From contig CP126205.1 in the NCBI GenBank assembly GCA_030272155.1, positions 1,538,501-1,602,500 on the forward strand: a DNA stretch of 64,000 nt, in the 5' to 3' direction. The notes beneath the pieces were generated by a model that did no database searches, was not told where the DNA came from, and saw nothing but the letters and a program-made list of their open reading frames with translations. Both the position numbers and the translations under genes were made by a program. This DNA is from Tetradesmus obliquus (lineage: Eukaryota; Chlorophyta; Chlorophyceae; Sphaeropleales; Scenedesmaceae). This document shows positions 33,132 to 45,251 of this stretch, one piece after another; the stretch's first letter is position 1, and each line of letters starts with the position of its first letter.

Positions 33132-36100
33132 TGGCATAAACCCAGATCCACCTGCTGGCCGCTGTGCTGCTGGCCCTGCAGCAGCTGCTGCACACCCTGC
33201 TGCTGAACACCCTGCGGCCCCTGCTGCAGCTGCTGCAGCAGGTTGGGCGGCAGGCTCAGCCGCATTGGCAGCTGCTGCTCCTCATCTGTCACTACGCTCG
33301 CAGTCAAGCTCTCCGGAAAGATCGCCCCGACACTCCCGCTCCCCATCGAAAAGCAGCCCGGCAAGCTGCTGCTGCAAGCCCTAGGCAGTGGTGAAAACGG
33401 CGCCATGAGCCCGCCTGTTGCACCAACCACCACAGGGCCTCTGCAGCCACCAGCTGTACTGCCCCTCTGCAGACTCCCAGAAGGTGACAAGCTGCCGCCG
33501 CCCGCACCGCCACTGCCGCCGCTGCCCTGATGTCCGATTCCCGCTAGCCCCAGCGCAGCTTGCGCCATGCCAAGCGATGCGCTATGTGCTAAACCCAAAC
33601 CCAGCCCTAAAGAACCACCGCAGTCCCAGGGAGCCATCCCCAGAGCGCCGCTGCCGGTGCCAGCGAGTGAGCGGCTTGCTGCTGCTGCTAGCATCTCAGG
33701 CGGCGGCAGTGTGGCCAAGCCATAACTCAAGCTTGGCAAGCTAAACATATCTGGGATGCTGCCTGCAATGCTGCTGCCGGCAGCGCTGTGTGCCGCACTG
33801 CCTGTTGTGAATGCTGCAGGCAGGCTGGTTGTAACGCACAGTCCGCCAAGGCCGCCTGCTGCTGCCATTGCGCGCACCGCGCTGCTGCTGCTGCTGCTGG
33901 CGCCGCTCGCGGCAGCTGCGGCTGCGACTGCAGTGTGAAACGCAGACGGCCGTCCGGAAGGGGAACTGGACATGCCAGCTTTGCCGGCTGTGCTCCCTTG
34001 CTGCTGGTGCTGCTGCTGTTGGGTCTGCTCGCCTTCCTCACGCACTTGAGCAAGGCTGCTGCTACAGCTCCTATTTGAGGCTGATGGCGCCTTGCGTGGG
34101 GAGCCTTCCGGAAATGGCTCCTGCAGCAGTACACTGAAAGGGGAGCTGCCAGCCTCACACATCAAGCACTGCTGCTGCTGCTGGTTGTGGCCAGCACTGC
34201 TGCCGCCCTTTGACTGCGGGGTCGCAGCCAGCAGCTGCGTCACTGCATCGCAGGTGTTGCCTGCTGCACAAGCTGCAGCAGCAGCGCCTAGCGAGGGTTG
34301 GTACTGCAGCGGGCCGGCTGGCGCTGCTGCTGCTGCTGCTGCCAGCTGTGGGCTAAGCGGGGAGTGCATGCCGGAGAGAGGAGAGCTCGGCTGGTGAGAC
34401 ATCTGCTCATAGTTCAACTGCGGCAGCAGCAGTAATACGAGCGGCAGAGAGCGGGAAGGCACACGGGCCAAGTCAAGCACGCACCAACAGACACTGGACT
34501 GCCTAAATGGCGAGGAGAAGGCTCGACAGCTGAGCAGTTCGTGTTGGTTACACTGCTTCTGCCCACCACAACTGCATGCTGGACTGCGCAGCAGCACCAC
34601 AATGCTGCTCAGTACTAACGCAAACCACCACTGACGCTAATCGGACTGGTCCGCACTCAGCACATGATCCTTCTCTCCCTCCTCTCTCTCCTCCCGCAAG
34701 CTACACCTTGGCAATGGCTGCCATCAGCTGCCATTCCATCTGCCTGCCACACACGTTCCCTGCTGTCCTATCAGTCTACTCAGACTGGTCTGAACCCAAC
34801 ACGCAATCCTCCTTCCTCTCTTCCGCAAGCCGCACCTTGGCAATGGCTGCCATGAGCTGCCACTCCACCTCCTCCTTCTTCAGCATCAGCTGCTGGTTCA
34901 CCGCGCGCTGCGTGGCTAGCTCATCGTTGCGCGCCGTCACCTTTCCTGCAAGCTTGTCGCGCTCAGCTGACAGCAGTGCCAGCTGCTCCTGCTGCTCCGC
35001 CAGCTGTGCGCGCGCCGCACGCTCCGACATCTGCAGGCAGACAGGAGAAGAGAGGCAGCTGCAAATGAGCACAGTTGGATGCTGATATTGAGCTCTGCTG
35101 GCAGGCCTGCCGAATGCACTCCTCCATAATTACGCCGACTAACTGCGCACCCGTCAGCAAAGCACAAGAGCAACTCAGCGGATCACACTCTCCATGTAAC
35201 ACGTTCCATCTCGACGCGCTTGCTCACATCACTGCAGCGCAGGGCACGTGCGAAGCAACGTATGCTGCACGCATCAAGCATGTTCCTCGCACTGCTCACC
35301 CAGCACTCGTTGCACTCCTGCCGCATGGAGCGCAGGCTGTCCTGGGCTACCCGCAGCTCAGCAGCACGCACGTCTGCTGCCGCCTGCGCCTCGGCCGCCA
35401 GCACCGATGCCTCCTCGGCCGCTGCCCGCGCCTCAGCGGCTGCAAGCACAGGGACACAACACGCAACATCGACAGCTTTGGTGGCTACTGCCCTCCCCTC
35501 AGTCTATTTGTCCGCGTCGCAAGAAAGAGTATGCTCTGCTGTACTCAATGATGACACAACGCATGCCACATGGGTGATGCTACCATGCCAGCACAAGAGT
35601 GTGCAGAAGTGCCACTGTATACCCTTGCTGCAGCACAGATCACGCTTCCTGCAAGCAATGCGCAATCCAACGAGCAATGCCACAGCTGCAGAGCGCTGCA
35701 GCACACCAGGCAGCCCACCACAAGCTCACCTGCAGCCTCTGCAACCGCCAGCTGCTGCCGCAGCTCCGCCTGCTGCTGTGCTGCCTGCCCCAGCGCTGCC
35801 TCGAGGTCAGCCTGCTGCTGCCGCAGCTGCTGCAGCTGCGCCTCATGCTGCGCGGCGTCCTCCTCCTGCTGCTGCTCCAGCTGCTGTGCGCGCGTCATCG
35901 CGTGCTTCACGCGGGCCTCCACGCCTTGCCGCACCTGCACGCAGCAGCGTTTGCCAGCCAGCAGCAGCAAAGTTGAAAGCAGGCATTGCAGTTGGCGGCA
36001 GCAGCTGCTGCTCCTGAGCCCCGCGTTGTTTGCATGCACGTCGATGTCATCTTATCTCTGCATGTCCAGATACCTGCTGCCATGCGCATACTCACATACA

Positions 36101-38434
36101 AAGCACACATACCTGCTGCCATGCGCATACTCACATACAAAGCACACATAGAGCAGCAACAAGCATGGCCATGGTGCACACATACCTATGACAGGTTATT
36201 GTACCCAAAGCCCTACTTACCTCATCCATCCAGGGGCCCTTGTGCTCCTTCAGTGCCAGCAACAAGCAGATACATCATGCATACCCGCCAGCGCTAAACC
36301 CCACACTGCTAGCCCCACCCACAACCCTGCTTACCTCATCCATCCAAGGGCCCTTGTGCTCTTCGAGTGCCAGCACCAGCTCATCACGCTCAGCGCTGGC
36401 TGCTGCTGCCTCTGACTCAGCAGCACGCAGCTTGGCCATAAACACCAGGTTGTCGGCAGTCAGGCGCGCCACAGCCTGCGCAGCCAATACAAAAGTTGAA
36501 ATAATCAATGAGCAGCGGCCCAATGCAGCACGTTGAGCAGACAGCTTGCAATGTGCTAGACACTTCATGCAGCTGCTTGCAGGAAAGAGCGCATATGAAC
36601 AGGCGCAGCTGCAGCATGCTGCGGAGGTTTGATGGAGACAGGCACCCTGCATAGTGCTGAAATGCCTGCCAAGCCAGCTTTGTTGCGCCACTCACGTCCT
36701 CGTGCCGCTGCCGTGCTGCTCGCTCTTTTGCTGCATCCTGCTGCGCTGCCTCCAGAGCGCCTGCACACATTGTAGGCACAGAACAACAGTTGAGGCAAGC
36801 GTACATCAGCAGGCGAAGCAAATGGCAGCATCGAAACGACAGCAAGGCATCAGAAACCAATCCCACCACTACACAGCACCATACCAGACAACTGTTTAGT
36901 GGCCGCCCTCCGCATACATGCCAGACATACATACAAAATCGGACCAGACATACGTACATGCTTGATATAACCTGCAACCGCCTTGTTTTGACCTGCGCAC
37001 CTGTTGCTGCCGATGCTGTCTCCTCAGCGCTGCGAGTTGCTGCTGCCAGCTGGTCCACCTGTGCCCGCAGCTCGTTCAAGTGGCAGCTGGCCTCGTTTGC
37101 ACCAAAAGCAGCGGACTGCAGCTCACTCTCCCTGCACCCAAAAACACAAGGCAACAGCAACACAGCAGTCAGCAAGCCGCACTCTAGCATTGAAGCACAC
37201 TGCATGATGGGCAACAACTCAACACCCATGTCAGACGGTTTTGCTCACAAAAGATCGCAGCTGGGCTTTGACCCACACCGCCGGTGACGACTACAGCCGT
37301 TCACTTCACAAGGGACGCTCACAGTTGCGTAATCGTTGCCTCCAGCTGCTGCTTGTCTGCCATCGCTGCTGCCAGCTGCTGCCGCAGCTGCTCAGCTTCG
37401 CGCTGTCCTGCAAGCCTGTCTGCCTCCGCCTGCCGCTGCCTGTCCTGGCAGGCATGCAGCTCCTCAGAGGCAGACTGCAGCTGCTGCTGCAGGTCAGAGT
37501 GGCTGCGCACAGCAAAAACGTTGCGGGAAAACAGGTGGCAACAAGGTAAGTGTGGCCGGTTTTCACCAGCATACAAGCAGGTGAAAAAGCTAGGGTTTCC
37601 TGCAACGAGCAAGCGATGAGTCAGCAAAACAAGTGCCGCGTTAGGCAGGCCGCTGTTCTATCCCAGTGATAAAGCGGTTATCATATGCTACAGCTCAGCG
37701 AAAGAACACAACACATCATCAACGACAGCATACAGGTGAGGATCAGGGATCGCCCCGTCCACAACCAATTGCTGCACAGCTGCCATTACAAAGAGCAGGA
37801 TGAGCTGCATGTGTCGAGCCTATTCTGCTGATGCATGCAGCAAGGCTGACATGCCACTATTATAAACACAACACTCACCTCTTGGAGGTCTGAAGTACGT
37901 TGCTTTCCCATTGCTGGGATGCATCTTGCAGCTGTCTCAGCTTGGCGCCAAGAGCCTGACAGGGCCACAGCAGGAGGCAACAAAGGTGAGCATATGCCTG
38001 CGGTCTGACGCAGATAAGGCTAGAAAGGCCACAGAAGACATTACAACGCTTCGTTTCTTGAATCAAGCGACCAGGAAAACATCAAGCTCAAGACGACTAC
38101 GATCCCCGCTACATACTGGTCCAAGCTGCTGCCTCTTCCTCTCAGCTCACCTGCAACAGCTCCTGGCCACCGCTCAGGCCTGCCAAAGCCCTTACACTGA
38201 GCCGCTTCTTTGTGGTTTGTGAAACCTGGCAAGAACAAGGCACGAGCGATGCACTGCGATGAGAAACAGTCGGAACTAGGGCGGGCTGTCCTACTCAGCA
38301 CTCCGGCCCCCTGAACACGGCCTGCGCACCTTGTCTGACTGCGGTCCCCATGCGTCCAGGCAAGCCGCAAGCAGATCCTGACACGCCCCTACGCTGCTGT
38401 GCACCTCCTCCCAGGCAGTGCTGTCTGCAGGCAT
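31925..38434 (-). CDS. Large coiled-coil protein with low-complexity C-terminal half, function unknown
   Basis: I model eleven exons on the minus strand: 38434-38330, 38225-38151, 37955-37879, 37502-37323, 37131-37001, 36760-36696, 36475-36335, 35934-35730, 35439-35300, 35030-34836 and 34417-31925. Phases are continuous and give about 1268 residues. The first 435 or so residues start MPADSTAWEEVHSSVGACQD and are mostly heptad-rich coiled coil (RQLQDASQQWES, LRQQLAAAMADKQQLEATI, LEQQQEEDAAQHEAQLQQL, LAEQQEQLALLSAERDKLAG). The single last exon (831 codons) is disordered, rich in Ser, Ala, Gly and Gln, with poly-Gln and an acidic GSDDEEDYYQIRAGRQ patch before VNLPLPKGSPVHPIFGRA. The architecture suggests a scaffold or cytoskeletal protein. 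I recognise no family and assign no function. Confidence 0.72.
34690..34735 (-). repeat. Echo of coiled-coil gene exon 10 donor end
   Basis: A copy of the end of exon 10 (coding close to WQLMAAIAK) and its donor lies about 120 bp downstream in the sense direction. Confidence 0.8.
36200..36262 (-). repeat. Echo of coiled-coil gene exon 7 donor end
   Basis: The end of exon 7 (ALEEHKGPWMDE) and its GTAAG donor are repeated about 110 bp downstream in the sense direction, nearly identical. Confidence 0.92.
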
Positions 38435-38978
38435 TCTCGCGCAGCTGCTCTTTGCAGTAAGCCTTAGGCTACAATGAAGAGGTCAACTACTGACTTCATG
38501 ATTACAACACGTGTTTGTTTCTTTGCTGCATACCCGACAGAGTGCCGGAGGGTGGGAAGCTTCCGATAGCGATTCAAAGACTCATAGGAACTCAGATAAT
38601 ACCGGATATGACACAATGTACGTCGATGCTTTGCTTGTTGATTGCCATGAAGCCAGTCCAAGTGAGCGAGTCATCGTTCATTGTTATGGGGTTCTTCCGC
38701 GCGCCAACCACCACTGCTGCTGTACACGGTGCTCTGCACTGCTGATGCGCAATGAACGTTATAGTTCAAGAGATTTAACTCAGCTCCGAGCCAGATCGTC
38801 CTGAGACCCCTTCTGTATCAGCTGCTGCTTTACGCGAGTCACCTGCTTGTGTGCTCGTGTCCAGCCTCGTCTGTATTGGTGCAAGTCGTATCAAACTCTT
38901 CAGACACGGTGCTGTGTTGGTTTCTGCATCGCTGTGGCCCGCTTTAGCAGCAAGAGCACCAGTGACGGTGCTGCCAGC
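38435..38978. promoter_or_regulatory. Divergent region between coiled-coil gene and RING ligase
   Basis: Both genes start here in opposite directions, so it should contain two promoters. The frame of the RING ligase stays open upstream of the chosen ATG to 38847, so translation could begin earlier. No motif was recognised. Confidence 0.4.
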
Positions 38979-40320
38979 ATGACAGCAGCAGCGCTCAAGC
39001 AGCATTTAGAGAAGAAAGCCACGTTTGAAGCTGCTGTGAAGGAGCTGAAAGCGCAGATCCAGGACCCAAGTTTGCCTGAGCCTGCTGTAGCAGAGCTGCT
39101 GCAGCTGTGCAGCAGGGTGGCAACATTGTTGAAGACACGATACGCCAACCCTGCCTTCTTCAGGGCTGGTCTAGACTTGTTCAAAGTCGCAATCGTGAGT
39201 ATGGTTCGATAAACGCTTGAGCTTGCAACTAGGGGCTGGTTCAGATGCCTGTGCTTGCAAACTTACTGTTGCCGCAGCTGTAGTGGGTACACAGCACATG
39301 CATGCATGGAGGACATGCAGCATAAGCATGCCCACTGGTTGCAGCTGGTCACATGCATGCAGGCATTTGATACGCTGTATGCAATGCGGCCTGCACAAAT
39401 ATCTTCCATGAAGTTCAGCCACACCAGCTCTGACAGTCACCATGTCATCTTTCACTTCTACACCAACACCCATGCAACAGCAGGGCTAGGTGCGCTGCAT
39501 GCCTTTGCTGCATGCATGCTATAACGCAGGGCAAACCATAATGTAGAATCATATTTTTTGTCTGACAACCCCTGCGTGCCGCAGGCCTGTGCCAGTGCCA
39601 CGCCAGCACTCCGCCAGTGGCTGCCAAAGCTCAGCAGCTATGCAGCAGAGGCACACGCCTTCCTCAGCAGCGACACAGAGCAGCCAGAGCAGAGCAGCAG
39701 CAGGCAGCAGACGCTGGGGGAGCTGCTGCTGGGGCTGCCGCCGCCGCAGGTGCGTGACCAGCAGCTTGTGTATGTATGCGATGAATGGTTGTTGTCATGG
39801 GTCAGCAGCGGTATGCAGGGATGCTGTGGCTGCGCACTGATGGTCACAGCCACAACTGGCTGACGATCAATGCCAGCAGTGCCTCAAAGAACGACGTCTT
39901 TTGTTGGAGTGTGCTGTGTGGCTAGCTGCATATGCAAGTGCAGCTGTTCAGGCTGTTGCAGTACACAGTACAGCAGCTGATCAAAGCGATGAGTCAGCAC
40001 AGCTGCTGCTGGCTTCAGTTTCAGCAAGCGCGCTAATGTGTCACTGTCAGCAGCCGGAAAGATGGTGTGAATGCGTGTGTTGCCGTTCATTGTGTTGCTG
40101 CCTTGCAGGAGTCTGCGAGCCACCTGAGTGATGCAGGCCTAGTGCTTGATGCTCCAGTGCCAACATTACAGCAGCAGCAGCAGCAGCAGCAGCAGCCAGA
40201 ACAGGCCGCGGAGGCCGACCAAGTTCCGACGGTTGATGAGCTCCTGCAGAGACTGCAGCAGCACAACGCTCAGGATCACAGCACCGAGCAGCAGAGCACG
40301 CAGCAGCAGCAGGGCACGAC

Positions 40321-40351
<31 letters not shown>

Positions 40352-43300
40352 GCAGTAATGCTGGAGACGCTGGCAGGGCAGCTGCCGAGAGCAGAGCTAG
40401 AAGCACTGCTGGAGAGGTAGGTGCAGATGCCAGTGCACTGCTGATGCTTTTCATAGCACACATAGCACTGCCTGGTTGGCGTATGCCAGATGTGTAATCA
40501 TCATGTCTACAGTGGGGTGTATGCGCAGGAAAGCCCTCCGTGCTAGTTTGTTAGCATGCCGTGCATCCTTATTGCTGCCCGTCTCATTGTGGCCTCCACA
40601 GCATTCTAGCACATCTACTGCCGTGTGTTTTTGCAGGCTGATGGAGGACGCGCAGCAGTCAGCGCCCTCAGTGCTGCCGTCGAGCCTCGCTGCACACCAT
40701 GTTCTCTCCACACCCTGATCATGTCAGTGGTCTGTTTTCCATGCCCCTTGTTGTTTTGCAGGCTAACAGAGGATGCGCAGCAGTCAGCGCCATCAGTGCG
40801 CCCGCCAGCCTCCAAGCGCACAGTCGCCAGCCTTCCAATCATCACCCTCAACAGCACCGCAGCAATCGACAGCGTAGGGGGCCCAGGCACCGCCTGCCCA
40901 GTGTGCATGCATGATCTGCAGCTGCAGGAGCAGGTGCGGCAGCTGCCATGTGACCCGAAGCATGTGTTCCATGTGGAGTGCCTGCAGCCGTGGCTGCAGC
41001 AGGACAACAGCTGCCCGGTGTGCAGGCGCGAGCTGCCCACAGGTGCGTGAATTCTGATGGATGGTTTGGTTGTATATGCGGTGTTGTGTACGGTTTTGGC
41101 TGCAGCACTGGGTCACTTTTATGCGCACTTTGGAGGTGTGTTCCATGTGGAGTGCCTGCAGCCGTGGCTGCCGCAGGACAACAGCTGCCCGGTGTGCAGG
41201 CGGGAGCTGCCGACAGGTGCGTGAACTTTGATGTTATAGTTTTGTTTGCAGTGTTTATGCGTGGTGTTTGTGTGCGATGTCTTGCAGCCGGTGCATTGCT
41301 TTCCTGTGCAGTGTGGAGGTTTGTTAGCCGTGCGCCGTCAGCTGTGGCTGCAGCAGGACAACAGCTGCCCGGTGTGCAGGCGCGAGCTGCCCACAGGTGC
41401 GTGAATTCTGATGGATGGTTTGGTTGTATATGCGGTGTTGTGTACGGTTTTGGCTGCAGCACTGGGTCACTTTTATGCGCACTTTGGAGGTGTGTTCCAT
41501 GTGGAGTGCCTGCAGCCGTGGCTGCCGCAGGACAACAGCTGCCCGGTGTGCAGGCGGGAGCTGCCGACAGGTGCGTGAACTTTGATGTTATAGTTTTGTT
41601 TGCAGTGTTTGTGCGTGGTGTTTGTGTGCGATGTCTTGCAGCCGGTGCATTGCTCTCCTGTGCAGTGTGGAGGTTTGTTAGCCGTGCGCCGTCAGCTGTG
41701 GCTGCAGCAGGACAACAGCTGCCCGGTCTGCCGACGCGAGCTGCCGACAGGTGCGTGGGATCTGATGGTTTGGTTATATATGCGGTTTTGTGTACGGTTT
41801 TGGGTGCAGCCAATGGATCACTGCCGTGTTCAGTTTCTAGGGTTGTAAGCCAGGTGTGCATGCAGCAGCTGCAGGAGCAGGTGCAGCAGCTGCCATGTGA
41901 TCTGAAGCATGTGTTTCATGTGGAGTGCCTGCAGCCGTGGCTGCAGCAGGACAACAGCTGCCCGGTGTGCCGGCGCGAGCTGCCCACAGGTGTGTTGTAT
42001 TTGAATAACACAAAAGGTGTTGTGGGCTGTTGCTTGCAGCCAGTGGCATTCTGGCTTGATGTGTTGTGGTGAGGTGTTGTGTGCGGTGTTGATTGCAGCT
42101 AGTCGGTCGCTTTCATGTGCACATTGGAGGTTTGTGAACCGTGTGCCTTCAGCCGTGGCTGCAGCAGGACGACAGCTGCCCGGTCTGCCGACGCGAGCTG
42201 CCGACAGGTGCGTGAAGTTTGATTTATAGTTTTGTATGCAGTTTTTGTGTGAGGTGTTTGTGCGATGTCTTGCAGCCGGTGCATTGCTTTCATGTGCAGT
42301 TTGGAGGTTTGTTAGCTGTGTATGTGGGTGCAGCCAATGGGTTACTTTCTTATGCAGTGTGGAGCTGTGCTGTGCCGTGTGCCTGCATCCGTGGCTGCAG
42401 CAGGACAACAGCTGCCGGGTGTGCCGGCGCAAGCTGCCAACAGGTGCGTGGGACCTTAATGGTTTGGTTATATCTGCGGTGATGTTTATGGTTTTGGGAG
42501 CAGCCATTGGGTCACATCTTTGCACAGTTTGGAGGTGTGTTCCATGTGGAGTGCCTGCAGCCGTGGCTGCAGCAGGACAACAGCTGCCCGGTGTGCAGGC
42601 GCGAGCTGCCAGAAGGTACGCAGGATGTGGACTTAGTGCCTAAAGTTGGCTATGCGAGTTGTGTTCCACAAGGCGGGTGTAACTTTCACCGGCTAGTACC
42701 ACTTCCGCTGGCGCCAGCCTGAAAATCCTGTTTCTGAATGACATGGCATCAACATTTCGCACTATACTTGTGTATGCGCACATGCAGATGACCACATGTG
42801 TGAGGCGAGCGTGTGTGTTGCAGCAGTAAACTGACCACTGCTGCGCCGCCCATCACTATCTTCCAGCAGTGCTGCATCTGGTGGCCTGTGACCGGCACGT
42901 CTGCTGCATATCTTTTTGCTGCAAGCGAAAAGCTCACTTGCAGCAAGCACGTGAGTCTTTCGCATCAACATGCACGGGTACATTTCACTTTGCTTTGCTC
43001 AGACTTACGTGCATTTCAATCTTGGTCTCTGTGCGTGTGTGTGGCTGCAGATGACCACATATACGAGGCGCGCAAGGAGCGTGTGTGACGCAACACTTGG
43101 TTGACCTCTGCTGTGTAATTCTGCATGTGTGTGGCTGCAGATGACCACGTATATGAGGCGCGCAAGGAGCGTGTTTGACGCAACACGTGGTTGACCTCTG
43201 CTGTGTTTTTTTGCATGTGTGTGGCTGCAGATGACCACGTGTATGAGGCGCGCAAGGAGCGTGTGACGCAACACTTGGTTGACCTCTGCTGTACAATTCT

Positions 43301-43421
43301 GCATGTTGTGGCTGCAGATGACCACGTGTATGAGGCACGGAAGGAGCGGCAGGCAGCGGAGGATGAGGACCGCAGGGGAGCAGCAGCAGCGCTGTCACAC
43401 AACGAGTTCATGTACGTCTGA
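38979..43421 (+). CDS. AIP2-like RING-H2 E3 ubiquitin ligase
   Basis: I model five exons: 38979-39194, 39585-39749, 40109-40416, 40762-41042 and 43318-43421, giving 357 residues in one frame. The N-terminus ([18 protein letters not shown], then [22 protein letters not shown]) matches the helical N-terminal region of plant AIP2 (ABI3-interacting protein 2). A Gln-rich linker follows. The RING-H2 domain spans about 275-320 with [17 protein letters not shown] and NSCPVC ligands in C3H2C3 order. The tail [21 protein letters not shown] ending in EFMYV is also AIP2-like. The start at 38979 was chosen because AIP2 proteins begin near this helix. The protein should accept an E2 enzyme and ubiquitylate nuclear or cytosolic targets; the target is unknown. 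The last intron (41043-43317) is filled with copies of the exons on either side. Confidence 0.9.
40632..40700 (+). repeat. Echo of RING ligase exon 4 start
   Basis: The acceptor and [14 protein letters not shown] coding start of exon 4 are repeated 125 bp upstream of the true exon. Confidence 0.92.
41124..42617 (+). repeat. Eight-copy array of the RING exon's 3' half with donor
   Basis: Copies of the segment encoding [19 protein letters not shown] plus RRELPTG and a GTGCGTG-type donor end near 41218, 41398, 41576, 41753, 41991, 42206, 42444 and 42615. Some keep the VFHVEC part and others start at PWL or later. The 41043-41398 and 41399-41576 stretches are near identical at unit lengths of about 175-180 and 355 bp, showing a higher-order duplication. 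All lie downstream of the parent exon. Confidence 0.95.
42778..43317 (+). repeat. Array of the RING ligase last exon's start
   Basis: Units of about 90 bp repeat the intron end (GTGTGTGGCTGCAG) and the DDHxYEARKER coding start at about 43047, 43138 and 43228. An older copy lies near 42785. The complete exon comes last at 43318. All copies lie upstream of the parent. Confidence 0.95.
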
Positions 43422-44508
43422 GCAGCGTTCAACAGGCAGCAAGTTGCTGCCCAGCAGGGTGAGAAAATGTACTGCTCGTTGGCAACGCACAGCGCCAGTG
43501 TGCTGTTTTATGAGGAACTGGAAGCTCGCTTTGACCAGCGATTGTGATAGTACAACCCTTTCATCATCATGTTACTCTCATTTATTTGGCTAATATTACG
43601 TACGGAGCATTCATTGTGGCATAGCCATGGGCGCTGCGCCCCGGTCTGCAGCAGAGGGTCCAGGGATTTTATTAGGGATCCCTATTCTTTCCGGAAAGTT
43701 AGGGTTTCAGCACCGGCACTGGTATTGCAGTTCAACGCTGGTCGCAGTGAATGTATTTGCTTATGTTCTGATCAGCTGATTATATCTCATATTGCAGTGC
43801 TGCACAGTGCAACATACTGCGCTGCTGTTTCCCAGCATGACAGGCTGGACATGGTGTCTACCATCCTCAAGGTGCTGCGGCGTGTTATTGCAGCCGCGTT
43901 GCTGCAGCCAAGTGGTTCGTCAACACGTTTGAGCATTGCATTGGCGGCTGCTATGGTGCATTGGGTCAAGGCAGTGACAGCCGCTGTAAAGGGTGCGTGG
44001 TCCATTTCTGTTATTTTTTTCATTTGTTTGGTTGGCATCATGATCTAGCATGCCCATGTGTGAGATCGTCAAAGGACACGCTGCCTGAACAAAACGTGAA
44101 AAAAATTGGGAAGCTGTACAACTGTAAAGCTCTTCTGCTACTTGCATACTACAAGCCGCTTAAACCTTTGCGCACTCATCTCGACATCATGACAACCCTT
44201 GTTACCAAGGCCCTGTACTAACAACACACCAGCAGCAGCCTCTCAGCTGATATCACACGCTGTCATCTCGACAGCATACACATATGTGTCTGTACAGAGC
44301 TTGACCTCTACCTATTTACTGTCACCAATAATGCACGCAGAAGCATGCATGCAGCTGCCCACCTGCCCTACACTGTTGCTGATGCCGACTTTGCTATGAG
44401 GCTGTTTCACACTGCCGCATGCCGCTGGGCCAGCAGTGAACGCTCTTTGTTGGCAGTAAGGGGTCAGCTTGGTGGGAACAGCATCAAGCTTCTTGTGCCA
44501 ACACAGCT

Positions 44509-44544
<36 letters not shown>

Positions 44545-44710
44545 ACGCCTGTTTTCACACTGCCGGCAGTGAGGGCTCCCCCTCCAGGGACTGCCCCTCG
44601 TGCCGCTGCTGCATCACAGCACAGGAAACTACGCTTCTGACTTACACTGTCCGACGCTGAGTCAGCGGTGTGGGCTCGCCGCAAGGAAGTTCCTGAGTTC
44701 AGCTGCTGGA
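43422..44710. other. Convergent intergenic region with echoes of the glycosyltransferase last exon
   Basis: This region lies between the RING ligase and minus-strand glycosyltransferase ends. At 44555-44615 a minus-strand copy of the terminal exon (MQQRHEGQSLEGEPSLPAV and stop) lies beyond the true stop. A weaker copy lies at about 44425-44480. No other gene was recognised. Confidence 0.6.
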
Positions 44711-45089
44711 TTACACTGCCGGCAGTGAGGGCTGCTCCTCTAAAAGCTGCCGCTGCTGCATCAGCCCTCCATCGTCACCCAGCCCCGAGCGCTGCTCAAA
44801 GCCCTGCAGGCCCTGCGCACGCTGCTCCAGAAAAGCCCGCAGGTCCTGCAAGCAGCAGCAGCAGCAGCAGCAGCACGATCCAAAACAGTTGATGTGTTAA
44901 GCTGCTCAAGGAAGGCCCGGAGGTTCTGCATATATTGACTCTTTTTCTAAAGCTTTATTCTGACACAGCAGCATTTCGCATTGCGGATGGCAAGGGTGCC
45001 ATGCACGCCTACGGTAGTAGCCCAGACTGCATGCAGCAGTGCCCGCTGACCTGGCAGCCAATTCGAATGGGAAGTAACACAAAAGTAAC

Positions 45090-45122
<33 letters not shown>

Positions 45123-45214
45123 CCTCACCTGCATCCGCGCCATGAACACGGCCTTCTCATACAAGAAGTTGGTGCGTGCCTGCTGCCCCCGCTCGTACAC
45201 CTCCTACAAGGCGC

Positions 45215-45251
<37 letters not shown>

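Noticed and set aside
34418-34600. Upstream extension of the coiled-coil gene's last exon to an ATG at 34600
   Set aside because: An acceptor at 34418 in the right phase joins exon 10 to the last exon, and the upstream 60 codons resemble intron sequence.
40978-42072. A 364-codon open frame through the RING array
   Set aside because: It reads the repeated RING segment in the wrong frame. The zinc-ligand frame is interrupted by introns and agrees with AIP2, so this frame is a by-product of repeat units whose lengths are divisible by three.
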